Shown here: piece by piece, positions 1-8,021 of the stretch | Layout: each line of letters starts with the position of its first letter | How positions within the stretch are numbered: position 1 is the stretch's first letter | Source: Actinomycetospora succinea | Lineage (GTDB): Bacteria; Actinomycetota; Actinomycetes; Mycobacteriales; Pseudonocardiaceae | DNA length: 64,000 bases | Direction of reading: 5' to 3' | NCBI RefSeq assembly: GCF_004363095.1 | Contig: NZ_SNYO01000008.1 | Span: 62,001-126,000, forward strand | Translations under genes and position numbers: made by a program | The notes under the pieces: model-generated | What the model was told of the DNA's origin: nothing | Seen by the model: the letters and a program-made list of their open reading frames with translations, nothing else | Databases searched by the model: none

Positions 1-1021
1 CGTCCTGGGCCAGCGCGAGGGCCTCCGGGTCAGCGCCGCCGCCCTCGTCGAGGAGCGCGAGCAGGTGCTCGACCTGCATCAACGACGTCGACACCCCGCG
101 GCCCGCCGTCGGGTTGGTGGTGCAGACGCTGTCGCCGACGAACACGAGCCCCGGCAGCGGCACCCGGCCCCGGTCGTCGAGCTGGCCGCGGTAGGTGTTG
201 TGCAGCCGCCCGCCCGGCAGGACCGGCGAGATCGGCGCGGAGCGGGCCGGGTCGGTCCAGTCGGCGAGCAGCGGGATCGCGGCGGTCGCGGCGGACCAGG
301 CCGCCTCGTGGCGCAGGTCGGCGAGGCGGCGGTCGGTGCTCGGGCGGGCGATGAGCGTGGAGAAGGTGCCCGCGTCGTGCAGGAAGACGATGACGACGTA
401 GCCGACGTGCAGCGCGACCGCGCCGATCGGGCTCGTGATGCGCGCCGGCCCGGCCCCGGGGTGCAGCCGGTACTGGCGGGACACGTAGGCGATGCCGCAG
501 TCGATGGAGTCGACCGGGGCCCGCACGCCGTCCGCGAGACCGGCCGTGCGTCCGGTGGCGACGAGGACGAGGTCGGCCGGCACCGACCCGTCCCGCAGCC
601 CCACCCCGGCCGCCCGGCCCTCCTCGGCGACGACGGCGTCGGCGCGCGCCCGCACCCGCGTCAGGCCCGGCTCGCTCTCCGCGACCCGGCGCAGCTCCCG
701 CTCGACGACCATCCGCCGGCAGCGCAGGCCCGAGCCCCGCGGGACCTCGTCCCCGGCGGGCGGGCCCTCCGGCCCGAACGGTTCCGCGCCGTGCGCGAGC
801 AGGGCGTCGAACGCCTCGGGCATCTCCGCGCGGATGACGTCGACGGCCTGCGGGCGGAACCCGTGCGGGTGGTGGAACTGCATCACCCCGCGCCGCGACC
901 AGTGCTCGGCGTCGGTGGGACCCGGGTCGTTGTCGACCAGCGAGACGCGGTGACCCCGCCGGGCGAGCGCGACGGCGCTGACCAGCCCCGTGGGTCCTGC
1001 GCCGACGACGACGGTGTCCAT
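1..1021 (-). CDS. FAD-dependent oxidoreductase/monooxygenase (3' end outside window)
   Basis: About 340 residues are visible from an ATG at 1021 reading leftward without a stop, so the C-terminus lies outside the window. The N-terminus reads MDTVVVGAGPTGLVSAVALA, a classic FAD-binding Rossmann fingerprint (GxGxxG), followed by an acidic strand end (LVDND). A second FAD signature near the visible end reads VFVGDSVCTTNPTAGRG, as in aromatic-hydroxylase-like flavoproteins. A purine-rich GGGAG stretch lies a few bases before the ATG. It is divergent from the exonuclease gene, with a 126-bp gap. The substrate cannot be read from the sequence; geranylgeranyl-reductase-like or tryptophan-halogenase-like flavoproteins are alternatives. 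Family call is firm, function open. Confidence 0.85.
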   Translation of the reverse strand, partial: MDTVVVGAGPTGLVSAVALARRGHRVSLVDNDPGPTDAEHWSRRGVMQFHHPHGFRPQAVDVIRAEMPEAFDALLAHGAEPFGPEGPPAGDEVPRGSGLRCRRMVVERELRRVAESEPGLTRVRARADAVVAEEGRAAGVGLRDGSVPADLVLVATGRTAGLADGVRAPVDSIDCGIAYVSRQYRLHPGAGPARITSPIGAVALHVGYVVIVFLHDAGTFSTLIARPSTDRRLADLRHEAAWSAATAAIPLLADWTDPARSAPISPVLPGGRLHNTYRGQLDDRGRVPLPGLVFVGDSVCTTNPTAGRGVSTSLMQVEHLLALLDEGGGADPEALALAQD

Positions 1022-1147
1022 GGCGGCTCCCGGGGTGCTCTCCCGGGCCAGCGCACTCCTGCCGCGCGGGGGTCGTCAAGCTCCGTGACCGTCGGCGCCC
1101 GCGCGTGCTCCCGCCGTGCTCGGCGTCGCCCGTGGGAAGCTGCCGAC

Positions 1148-2128
1148 ATGGACGCGCCGGTGATGCTGCTCGACTCGGCCAGCCTGTGGTTCCGGGCCTT
1201 CTACGGGGTGCCCTCCTCGCTGACCGCCGACGACGGCACGCAGGTCAACGCCGCGCGCGGGTTCTGCGACATGGTCGCCCGGCTCGTCCGGGGACGTCAG
1301 CCGGGCGCCGTCGTCGCCTGCCTCGACCGCGACTGGCGGCCGGCGTTCCGGGTCCGCGCGATCCCGTCGTACAAGGCGCACCGCGTCGACCCCTCGACGG
1401 CCGACCCCTCCTCCCCCGTCGGCGGCGCGCCCGACGCCGAGGCCGCCCCGCCGGAGCTCGGGCCCCAGGTGGAGATCATCCTCGAGGTCCTCGCCGCGGC
1501 CGGGATCCCGACCGCGGGCGCCGAGGGCTACGAGGCCGACGACGTCATCGGCACCCTGTGCGCCATCGAGGCGAAGGACGCGATCGAGGTCGTCAGCGGC
1601 GACCGCGACCTGCTCCAGCTCGTGCGCGACGAGCCCGCCCCGGTGCGGATCGTCTACATCGCCCGCGGGGTGTCGAAGTACGAGCTCTACGGGCCCGACG
1701 ACGTCGCGGCCCGCTACGGCGTCCCGACCGCGCGGGCCGGCGACGGCTACGCCGAGATGGCGATGCTGCGCGGGGACCCGTCCGACGGGCTGCCCGGCGT
1801 CCCCGGGATCGGCGAGAAGACCGCGGCCCAGGTCGTGTCGAAGTTCGGCTCGTGGGACGAGATGATCAACGCGGTCCTCGACCGCTCCGACCAGCGGATG
1901 TCGTCGGCGGTGCGCGCCAAGATGGCGAAGGCCGGCGACTACCTCGTCAAGGCGCCCGAGGTCGTGCGCGTCGCCCCCGACGCCCCGATCGACTGGACCG
2001 GCGAGCGCCGCACCCTGCCCCACGCGCCGGTGGACGAGGCGAAGCTCGCCGAGCTGTCCGAGCGCTGGAACCTCACCGGCTCGGTCGACCGTCTCGTCGC
2101 CGCGCTCAAGGGCGAGCCTGCTCCCTAG
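1148..2128 (+). CDS. 5'-3' exonuclease (PolA N-terminal-type FEN nuclease)
   Basis: A 326-residue stand-alone flap/5' nuclease related to the N-terminal domain of DNA polymerase I; these remove RNA primers and flaps during replication and repair. Visible signatures are MLLDSASLWFRAFYG at the N-terminus, the metal-binding EGYEADDVIGTL and VVSGDRDLLQLV segments, and a helix-hairpin-helix DNA-binding stretch GLPGVPGIGEKTAA. The start is the ATG at 1148, which gives the family's normal N-terminus; earlier in-frame codons would add a long antisense-like arginine-rich tail. No polymerase domain follows. The last 23 bases overlap the convergent YjbR gene. Confidence 0.93.
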   Translation: MDAPVMLLDSASLWFRAFYGVPSSLTADDGTQVNAARGFCDMVARLVRGRQPGAVVACLDRDWRPAFRVRAIPSYKAHRVDPSTADPSSPVGGAPDAEAAPPELGPQVEIILEVLAAAGIPTAGAEGYEADDVIGTLCAIEAKDAIEVVSGDRDLLQLVRDEPAPVRIVYIARGVSKYELYGPDDVAARYGVPTARAGDGYAEMAMLRGDPSDGLPGVPGIGEKTAAQVVSKFGSWDEMINAVLDRSDQRMSSAVRAKMAKAGDYLVKAPEVVRVAPDAPIDWTGERRTLPHAPVDEAKLAELSERWNLTGSVDRLVAALKGEPAP

Positions 2129-2543
2129 TCGTTCCTGGGCCCTCGTCGTGCCGCTCGGCGAGCCAGGCCGCCGCGACCGTCTTCGGCGCGCGCTGCAGCC
2201 AGGCCTCCTCGACGAGCTCGCGCAGCTCGTCGACGCCGATCCGCTCGAGGCGCACGAGCACCGCCGGGTAGCCGTCGAAGTGCGGCGTCGTGAAGTACAC
2301 GTCGGGCTCGTCGGCGATCAGGGCCGCCTTGACGCCCACGTCGGCGACCCGCACGCCCAGCACGTCGCCGTCGGGCAGCGGGACGCCGGCCTCCGCGAGC
2401 GCGGCCTCGTCGGCCCTGCGCAGCGGGCGCTCCCAGACGAAGCCCTTCGACGACACCCGCCAGGCCGCCGAGCCCCACGAGACCTTCTCGTCGGTGCGCG
2501 GCAGGGCCAGCGCGAGGCGCCGGACGTCGTCGAGCGTGGCCAT
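2106..2543 (-). CDS. MmcQ/YjbR family DNA-binding protein
   Basis: A 145-residue cytosolic protein of the MmcQ/YjbR family (CyaY-like fold). It opens MATLDDVRRLALALPRTDEK and carries the family features VSWGSAAWRV, the middle VYFTTPHFDGYPAVLVRL segment and a C-terminal helix ending in AWLAERHDE. The biological role of the family is not established. Its ATG overlaps the TGA of the upstream DUF4333 gene by one base (TGATG), implying translational coupling. The 3' end overlaps the convergent exonuclease gene by 23 bp. Confidence 0.88.
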   Translation of the reverse strand: MATLDDVRRLALALPRTDEKVSWGSAAWRVSSKGFVWERPLRRADEAALAEAGVPLPDGDVLGVRVADVGVKAALIADEPDVYFTTPHFDGYPAVLVRLERIGVDELRELVEEAWLQRAPKTVAAAWLAERHDEGPGTTREQARP

Positions 2544-3364
2544 CAGCGGGGTTGGCCCACCGAGTAGGTGCCGTCGGCGCCGACGATCGTCACCGGCACC
2601 TGCACCGGACGCCCGTCGACGGTGGCCGAGCACGTGAACCGCACGCCGGGCCGGACCTCCTGGTCCGAGGGGCACGAGACGCCGGTGATCTGGCGGCGCC
2701 AGTCCTCGGTGACCACACGGGTGACGCCCTGCGCGACCGCGTCGGCGTCGAGGACGTCGATGCGCGCGAACCGCGGGCCGACCACGAACGCCAGCAGCCC
2801 GACGACGATCAGCGCGATCAGCAGCAGGACCCCGACGACGATGCCGACGACCTTCCAGGGGAAGGGCCTGCGCTGGCGCGGCGGGTACGGGCCGCCCCAG
2901 CCGGGTCCGGGCTGCCCCCATCCGGTCGGGGCCTGGCCCGGCGGCGCCCACACCGCCGTCCCGGGGGCGGTCTGCGGGCCGTGGCCGGGCGGCGGGGGGC
3001 CGTACCCGGGCTGGCCGTACCCGGGCTGGCCGTACCCGGGCGGGGGCCCGTAGCCGGGTGGCGGCGGGCCCTGGCCGGGCGGCAGGTCGTACCGCTGCGT
3101 CGCGGCGTTCGACGGCGCGTCGTAGTGGGTGCCGGGGTGGCGAACGGTCGGCTGACCCTCCGGCGGCGTCGCGGCGTCGGCCGGCCGCGCCGTCGTCCGC
3201 TCGGTGGGTGTGGAGCCCGGCGCGACCCACCCGCCGTCGGTGCCTCCGGCTGGCGCGCCCTGCTCCTCGCGCGTCTCCTGCTCGGCACCCTCACCGGATC
3301 CCGAGCCCGGTGGGGCCCACGGCGATCGCGACGCCCTGTTCGGATCGTCCGGCGGCTCGCTCAC
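2543..3364 (-). CDS. DUF4333 domain membrane protein with Pro/Gly/Tyr-rich N-terminus
   Basis: A 273-residue single-pass protein. Residues 1-170 are low-complexity and rich in Pro, Gly, Tyr and Gln, with three near-identical GYGQP/GYGPP units; residues about 171-195 are one hydrophobic helix; residues about 205-270 form a DUF4333 module with two cysteines (C231, C245) that could pair outside the membrane. The topology suggests a cytoplasmic disordered region and an extracytoplasmic DUF4333 domain. The GTG at 3364 is preferred because GGGGGAGGG lies just upstream and it starts 7 bases after the helicase stop; an ATG at 3397 would overlap helY. Function unknown; co-transcribed with helY. Confidence 0.82.
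   Translation of the reverse strand: MSEPPDDPNRASRSPWAPPGSGSGEGAEQETREEQGAPAGGTDGGWVAPGSTPTERTTARPADAATPPEGQPTVRHPGTHYDAPSNAATQRYDLPPGQGPPPPGYGPPPGYGQPGYGQPGYGPPPPGHGPQTAPGTAVWAPPGQAPTGWGQPGPGWGGPYPPRQRRPFPWKVVGIVVGVLLLIALIVVGLLAFVVGPRFARIDVLDADAVAQGVTRVVTEDWRRQITGVSCPSDQEVRPGVRFTCSATVDGRPVQVPVTIVGADGTYSVGQPR
2995..3070 (-). repeat. In-gene tandem 15-bp repeats (proline/glycine/tyrosine units)
   Basis: Three consecutive near-identical copies of a 15-base unit (plus-strand gtacccgggctggcc) encode the GYGQP-type repeats of the DUF4333 protein. Identical neighbouring copies make the stretch prone to length change by slippage. Confidence 0.8.
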
Positions 3365-3371
3365 GGCTGGC

Positions 3372-6242
3372 TCAGCCCTCCCCCACGGCGACGACACCGC
3401 GGCGGATGGCGCGGACCGCGTCGGCCGCGGCGCGTCCGACGGTGTCCTGGCCGCCCGCGACGGCGCGGATCTGGTCCAGCAGGTCGACGACCTGCCGGCA
3501 CCAGCGCACGAAGTCTCCCGCGGACAGCTCGGTGCCGTGCGAGCGGGCCCCGTCGAGCACCGTGGCGAGCGAGTCGCCCCGGACCCAGCGGTGCACCGGC
3601 CAGGCGAACCCGAGGTCGGGCTCGCGGGTGCGGTCGAGGTGGTGGCGGCGCTCGTCGGCGACGAGGTCGTGCCAGAGCTGCACGGTCTCGTCGACCGCGG
3701 TGGTCGCGTCGTCCGGGACGCGCGGCACGCCGCCGTCGTCGCGCCGGCTGTCGTAGACGAGCGAGGACGCCACCGCCGCGATCTCGGCCGGCCCCAGCCC
3801 GCGCCAGATGCCGCTGCGCAGGCACTCGGCGACGAGCAGGTCGGACTCGCCCCAGAGGCGGGCGAGCCGGCGCCCGTTCTCGGTGACGTCCTGCTCGGCG
3901 TCGGGGGCTCCGTCGAGGTAGCCGCGCTCGGTGAGCAGGCCGCGGATGCGGTCGAAGGTCCGCGCCAGCGAGTGCGTCGTCGAGCGCACCCGCGACTGGA
4001 GCTGCTCGGTCTCGCGCTCGAGGCGCTGGTGGCGCTCGTACCAGCGGGCGCGGTCGTCCCGGTCGGGCAGCGAGTGGCACGGGTGGGCGCGCAGGGCCCG
4101 GCGCAGCGCGGCCAGCTCGCCGTCCTCGTGGTCGGCCGCGCCCCGGCGCCGGCGGGACGACCCCTCGCGCTGCGGCGGCTCGATGCCGGTCTCGCGCAGG
4201 GCGTTGGCGAGGTCGCGGCGCAGGCGGGGCACGCGGTGGTCGTACTTCTTCGGCAGCTTCATCGTGCCGAGCGCCGCGACGGGCTCGGGGAAGTCGGCGA
4301 GCGAGAGCCGGCCCGCCCACCGGTCCTCGGTGAGCACGAGCGGACGCGGCTCCTGCCCGCGGTGGCTGCGGTCGACGCCGGGGTCGAGCACGACGGCGAG
4401 GCCGGCGCGCTTGCCGCCGGGCACCGCGATGACGTCGCCGGGACGCAGCGCCTCCAGCGAGGCCGCGGCCTCGGCCTTCTGCGCCGAGCGGCCCTGGCGC
4501 GACAGCGTCTTCTCGCGCTCGGAGACCCGGCGGCGCAGGTCCATGTACTCGGAGAAGTCGTGGAAGTCCTTCTCCTCGCCCGAGTGGCCGCCGGCGGCCT
4601 CCGCGTAGCCGGCGAGGGCCTCGCGGTTGCGCTCGAGGCGCTTGGCCAGCCCGACGACGCTGCGGTCGGCCTGGAACTGCGCGAACGACTGCTCGAGCAG
4701 CTCGCGGGCGTCCTCCACGCCGACGCGGTCGACGAGGTTGACGGCCATGTTGTAGCCGGGGCGGAACGACGAGCGCAGCGGGTAGGTGCGGGTCGAGGCG
4801 AGGCCGGCGACCTGGTCCGGGTCGACGCCGGGCGTCCAGATCACCACCGCGTGGCCCTCGACGTCGATGCCGCGACGCCCGGCACGCCCCGTGAGCTGCG
4901 TGTACTCCCCCGGCGTCAGCTCGACGTGCGCCTCGCCGTTGTACTTCACGAGCTTCTCGAGGACGACCGTGCGCGCCGGCATGTTGATGCCCAGCGCGAG
5001 CGTCTCGGTGGCGAACACCGCCCGCACGAGGCCGCGGACGAACAGCTCCTCGACGGTCTCCTTGAACGCGGGCAGCATCCCGGCGTGGTGGGCCGCGACG
5101 CCGCGCTCGAGGCCCTCGCGCCACTCCCAGTAGCCCAGCACCTCGAGGTCGGCGTCCGGCAGGCCCGATGTCCGGCGCTCCACGACCTCGCGGATGACCG
5201 CGACGTCGTCGGGGCCGGTGAGGCGCAGCCCGGAGCGCACACACTGGGTGACCGCCGCGTCGCACCCGGCGCGGCTGAAGATGAACGTGATCGCGGGCAG
5301 CAGGCCCGCGGCGTCGAGGCGCTCGATGACGTCGACGCGCGACGGCGGGCGGAAGCCCGACGGCCCGCCGCGGCCGGGCGGGCCGGAGCGACCCGGTCCC
5401 CCGCGCCGGTCGCCACCGCGCCCGTTGCGTCCGGGCGGCCCCGAGCGGGCGCGCCCGCCCCGGATGTTCGGTCCGCGGTCGACCTCGGCGACGGCCCGCA
5501 CGAGCGTCGGGTCCACCTTGAGCGCCGACGTGCCGTCACGGCGCTCCTCGGCGAACAGGTCGAACATGCGGTGCCCGACGACCATGTGCTGCCACAGCGG
5601 CACCGGGCGCGTCTCGTCGACGACGACCGTGGTGTCGCCGCGGACGGTCACCAGCCAGTCGCCGAACTCCTCGGCGTTGCTCACCGTCGCCGACAGCGAC
5701 GCGATCTGCACGTGCTGGGGCAGGTGGAGGATGACCTCCTCCCACACGGCGCCGCGGAAGCGGTCGGCGAGGTAGTGCACCTCGTCCATGACGACGTAGG
5801 CGAGGCCCTCGAGCGCCGACGACTCGGCGTAGAGCATGTTGCGCAGCACCTCGGTGGTCATGACGACCACGGGCGCCGAGCCGTTGATCGCGGCGTCACC
5901 GGTGAGCAGGCCGACGGCGTCGGCGCCGTGGCGCTCGACGAGGTCGGCGTACTTCTGGTTCGACAGGGCCTTGATCGGCGTCGTGTAGAAGCACTTCTGG
6001 CCGCGGGCCAGCGCCAGGTGCACGGCGAACTCGCCGACGACCGTCTTGCCGGCGCCCGTCGGCGCGCACACCAGCACGCCGTGGCCCTGCTCGAGGGCCA
6101 GGCAGGACCGGCGCTGGAAGTCGTCGAGGTCGAACGAGAGCTCCGTGGCGAACCGGCCGAGCTCCGGGTGGGCGGTGCGCGTGCGAGCCTGCGCGTAGGC
6201 CTCGGCAGGAGAGCGAGTGGCCACACACCCACACTGACACAT
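3372..6242 (-). CDS. helY: Ski2/HelY-type DEAD/DEAH-box helicase
   Basis: A 956-residue superfamily-2 helicase of the Ski2-like HelY group, predicted to unwind structured RNA. Walker A APTGAGKT is at about residues 60-67, the DEVH box at 153-156, SAT at 184-186, and the C-terminal helicase lobe contains QLTGRAGRRGID. Between the two lobes (about residues 256-302) is an Arg/Gly-rich insertion with several RGG units, a likely RNA-binding loop. C-terminal winged-helix/ratchet and helical regions follow. The ATG at 6242 gives the expected N-terminus close to ELSFDLDDFQRRSCLALEQG; a GTG at 6224 is possible. It sits 20 bp after tatC and 7 bp before the DUF4333 gene, in the same order downstream of tat genes as in mycobacteria. 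Confidence 0.93.
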   Translation of the reverse strand: MCQCGCVATRSPAEAYAQARTRTAHPELGRFATELSFDLDDFQRRSCLALEQGHGVLVCAPTGAGKTVVGEFAVHLALARGQKCFYTTPIKALSNQKYADLVERHGADAVGLLTGDAAINGSAPVVVMTTEVLRNMLYAESSALEGLAYVVMDEVHYLADRFRGAVWEEVILHLPQHVQIASLSATVSNAEEFGDWLVTVRGDTTVVVDETRPVPLWQHMVVGHRMFDLFAEERRDGTSALKVDPTLVRAVAEVDRGPNIRGGRARSGPPGRNGRGGDRRGGPGRSGPPGRGGPSGFRPPSRVDVIERLDAAGLLPAITFIFSRAGCDAAVTQCVRSGLRLTGPDDVAVIREVVERRTSGLPDADLEVLGYWEWREGLERGVAAHHAGMLPAFKETVEELFVRGLVRAVFATETLALGINMPARTVVLEKLVKYNGEAHVELTPGEYTQLTGRAGRRGIDVEGHAVVIWTPGVDPDQVAGLASTRTYPLRSSFRPGYNMAVNLVDRVGVEDARELLEQSFAQFQADRSVVGLAKRLERNREALAGYAEAAGGHSGEEKDFHDFSEYMDLRRRVSEREKTLSRQGRSAQKAEAAASLEALRPGDVIAVPGGKRAGLAVVLDPGVDRSHRGQEPRPLVLTEDRWAGRLSLADFPEPVAALGTMKLPKKYDHRVPRLRRDLANALRETGIEPPQREGSSRRRRGAADHEDGELAALRRALRAHPCHSLPDRDDRARWYERHQRLERETEQLQSRVRSTTHSLARTFDRIRGLLTERGYLDGAPDAEQDVTENGRRLARLWGESDLLVAECLRSGIWRGLGPAEIAAVASSLVYDSRRDDGGVPRVPDDATTAVDETVQLWHDLVADERRHHLDRTREPDLGFAWPVHRWVRGDSLATVLDGARSHGTELSAGDFVRWCRQVVDLLDQIRAVAGGQDTVGRAAADAVRAIRRGVVAVGEG

Positions 6243-6262
6243 CGGGGCGACGTGCCGCTGGC

Positions 6263-7276
6263 TCAGGTGACGTCCCACCGGTCGGACGAGGTGTCGCTCC
6301 CCCGGTCGGCCGCGGGCGGTGGCACCGGCTCGATGCGCGGCGCCGGGCCCGCGGGCGGGGCCGGGGCGCCGAGACGGTCGTCGAGCGGCGACGGCTGGTC
6401 CGGGTCGAGCCCGTCCCAGCCCTGCTCGAGGCGCCGTCGCGCCGCGCGCTTGTCGTGCACCCGGGCGACCTGGATCGCGAACTCGAGCAGCAGGACCAGC
6501 GACACGCCCAGCGCGAGCATCGAGATCGGGTCCTGGCCCGGCGTGGCGACGGCCGCGAACACGAACAGGCCGAAGACCAGGCCGCGGCGCCAGCGCTTGA
6601 GCTGGTCGTAGGAGATCACGCCGACGCGGTTGAGCATGATCACGAGCAGCGGGAGCTCGAAGCTCACGCCGAAGATGATCAGCAGGGCGAGCAGCAGGCT
6701 GAAGTAGTCCGAGCCGCGCAGGACGGTGGCCTGGATGTCGCCGCCGATCGTGAACAGGAACTGCAGGGCCTGCGTGACCACGAAGTAGGCGAGGACCGCG
6801 CCCGCCGTGAACAGCACGACCGCGGCGGTGACGAACGTGTACGCGAAGCGCTTCTCCTTCGCGTACAGCCCGGGCGTGATGAAGCCCCAGATCTGGGCGA
6901 ACCAGATCGGGCTCGACAGCAGCGCCCCGGCCGTCGCCGCGACCTGCAGGCGCAGCACGAACTGTTCGAACACCCCGAACGCGACGAGCCGGCACTGCTC
7001 ACCGCCGCCGAGCTGGACCCGGTTCTCCGGGGGCAGCGCGCAGTAGGGCTCGGTGAGGATCTGCCCGAGCGAGGGCAGCCCGAACGGGTAGGACGTGTAC
7101 CAGACGAAGCCGAGCGCCGTCCCGAGCGCGACGGCCAGCAGCGCGATGGCCAGGCGACGCCGGAACTCGTAGATGTGCTCGACGAGCGTCATCGTGCCGT
7201 CGGGGTTGGCCCGACGGCGCGCACCGGGCCAGCGCAGGCTGCGCCACCACCGGGCGCGGGACCCGGAGGACGTCAC
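6263..7276 (-). CDS. tatC: Sec-independent protein translocase TatC
   Basis: TatC, the twin-arginine signal-peptide receptor subunit, 337 residues with six predicted membrane helices. Family landmarks include LVEHIYEFRRRL near the N-terminus, FITPGLYAKEKRF, and the loop VATPGQDPISML. The GTG at 7276 is preferred over a later ATG because it restores the N-terminal RRRANPDGTMTLVEH segment that matches the mycobacterial form. The C-terminal tail of about 70 residues after the last helix is Pro/Ala-rich and cytosolic. It lies 7 bp downstream of tatA and upstream of helY. No tatB is seen in this window. Confidence 0.95.
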   Translation of the reverse strand: MTSSGSRARWWRSLRWPGARRRANPDGTMTLVEHIYEFRRRLAIALLAVALGTALGFVWYTSYPFGLPSLGQILTEPYCALPPENRVQLGGGEQCRLVAFGVFEQFVLRLQVAATAGALLSSPIWFAQIWGFITPGLYAKEKRFAYTFVTAAVVLFTAGAVLAYFVVTQALQFLFTIGGDIQATVLRGSDYFSLLLALLIIFGVSFELPLLVIMLNRVGVISYDQLKRWRRGLVFGLFVFAAVATPGQDPISMLALGVSLVLLLEFAIQVARVHDKRAARRRLEQGWDGLDPDQPSPLDDRLGAPAPPAGPAPRIEPVPPPAADRGSDTSSDRWDVT

Positions 7277-7283
7277 GGGCGAC

Positions 7284-7553
7284 TCAGGAGGAGGTGGAGC
7301 CCGGGCGCGTGGCCGGGGAGTCCTGGCTCGCGGGCGTGGTGCCGTTCGTGCTGGTCGGCGCCTCGTCGAGCGCGCGGCCCGGGGCCTGCGGTTCGGCGGT
7401 GCCCTTCTCGGCCTTCTCGTCCTCGCGCAGGCCGCGCGTCTCGGCCTTGAAGATGCGCATCGACTGACCCAGCCCACGTGCCATGTCGGGCAGCTTCTTG
7501 GCGCTGAACAGCAGCACCACGCCGACGATCGCGACGATGACCCATTCGCTCAC
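7284..7553 (-). CDS. tatA: Sec-independent protein translocase TatA
   Basis: An 89-residue TatA subunit that oligomerises to form the Tat conduit. It has the standard layout: a short periplasm-side N-terminus, one hydrophobic helix ([15 protein letters not shown]), a hinge, an amphipathic helix ([17 protein letters not shown]) and an acidic/polar tail. The hinge reads FSAKKLP, where many homologues have FGAKKLP. The GTG start at 7553 overlaps the TGA of the preceding small membrane protein gene in a GTGA motif, indicating coupled translation. tatC follows after 7 bp. Confidence 0.95.
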   Translation of the reverse strand: MSEWVIVAIVGVVLLFSAKKLPDMARGLGQSMRIFKAETRGLREDEKAEKGTAEPQAPGRALDEAPTSTNGTTPASQDSPATRPGSTSS

Positions 7554-7795
7554 GGTGTGGCTCCTTCCACGGTGCCGGTGATGGTACGCGGGTGACCGTC
7601 GCCCCGACGCTCGGCGAGACGGACCTTGAGCGCCGCCACCCGCGCGTTGATCAGGCCGACGTCGCGCCCGAGCTGCTCGCGGGCGACGCCGGCGACGACG
7701 CCGAAGCGCCTGACCGGCCCGAGGAGCCCGACCACCACGAGCCCGAGCCCGACCAGCCCGGCGAGCACCACGACGACGCTCCACAGGTACGGCAC
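7550..7795 (-). CDS. Small single-pass membrane protein upstream of tatA (unknown)
   Basis: An 81-residue protein of unknown function. After VPYLWS comes one strongly hydrophobic helix ([20 protein letters not shown]), then an amphipathic, charged helix ([20 protein letters not shown]) and a basic tail. This one-helix plus amphipathic-helix plan resembles TatA/TatB, but no TatB sequence signature is visible. GTG 7795 is preferred because a TAGGGT -10 box ends 7 bases before it, making it the leaderless first gene of the tat-helY operon. Its TGA overlaps the tatA GTG by 4 bases. Confidence 0.72.
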   Translation of the reverse strand: MPYLWSVVVVLAGLVGLGLVVVGLLGPVRRFGVVAGVAREQLGRDVGLINARVAALKVRLAERRGDGHPRTITGTVEGATP

Positions 7796-7802
7796 GGTCC
7801 CG

Positions 7803-7808
7803 ACCCTA
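7803..7808 (-). promoter_or_regulatory. -10 box TAGGGT for tatA-tatC-helY operon (leaderless)
   Basis: TAGGGT on the minus strand ends 7 bases before the GTG at 7795, the spacing expected when transcription starts at the start codon. Confidence 0.6.
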
Positions 7809-7842
7809 ACGGGACGGGGTGACCACACGGTGAACGCCCGTG

Positions 7843-7875
7843 CGCACCTCCCGGTGCGAGCGATGCGGCATCGCT
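7843..7875. terminator. Tandem hairpins downstream of pafC
   Basis: Two adjacent inverted repeats lie between pafC (stop 8022) and the next promoter: CGCACC/GGTGCG at 7843-7858 and AGCGATGC/GCATCGCT at 7859-7875. They may end the pafBC transcript; there is no U-tract, so this is tentative. Confidence 0.35.
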
Positions 7876-8021
7876 GGCGTCTACCACCAGGCTCGCCACA
7901 TCCTCGCTGCGCGACACGCCGACGCCCGCGCCACCAGAGGCTCGGTGCCGCGAGGGGCACGCTGCGCATGATCGGCAGGCGCGCCGACCTGCCGGACGTG
8001 CCGTTCGCCGGGAGCGGCGAC

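Noticed and set aside
3204-6611. Plus-strand open frame of more than 1100 codons opposite helY
   Set aside because: Arg/Ala/Val-rich antisense shadow of a high-GC gene; the minus strand has all SF2 helicase motifs.
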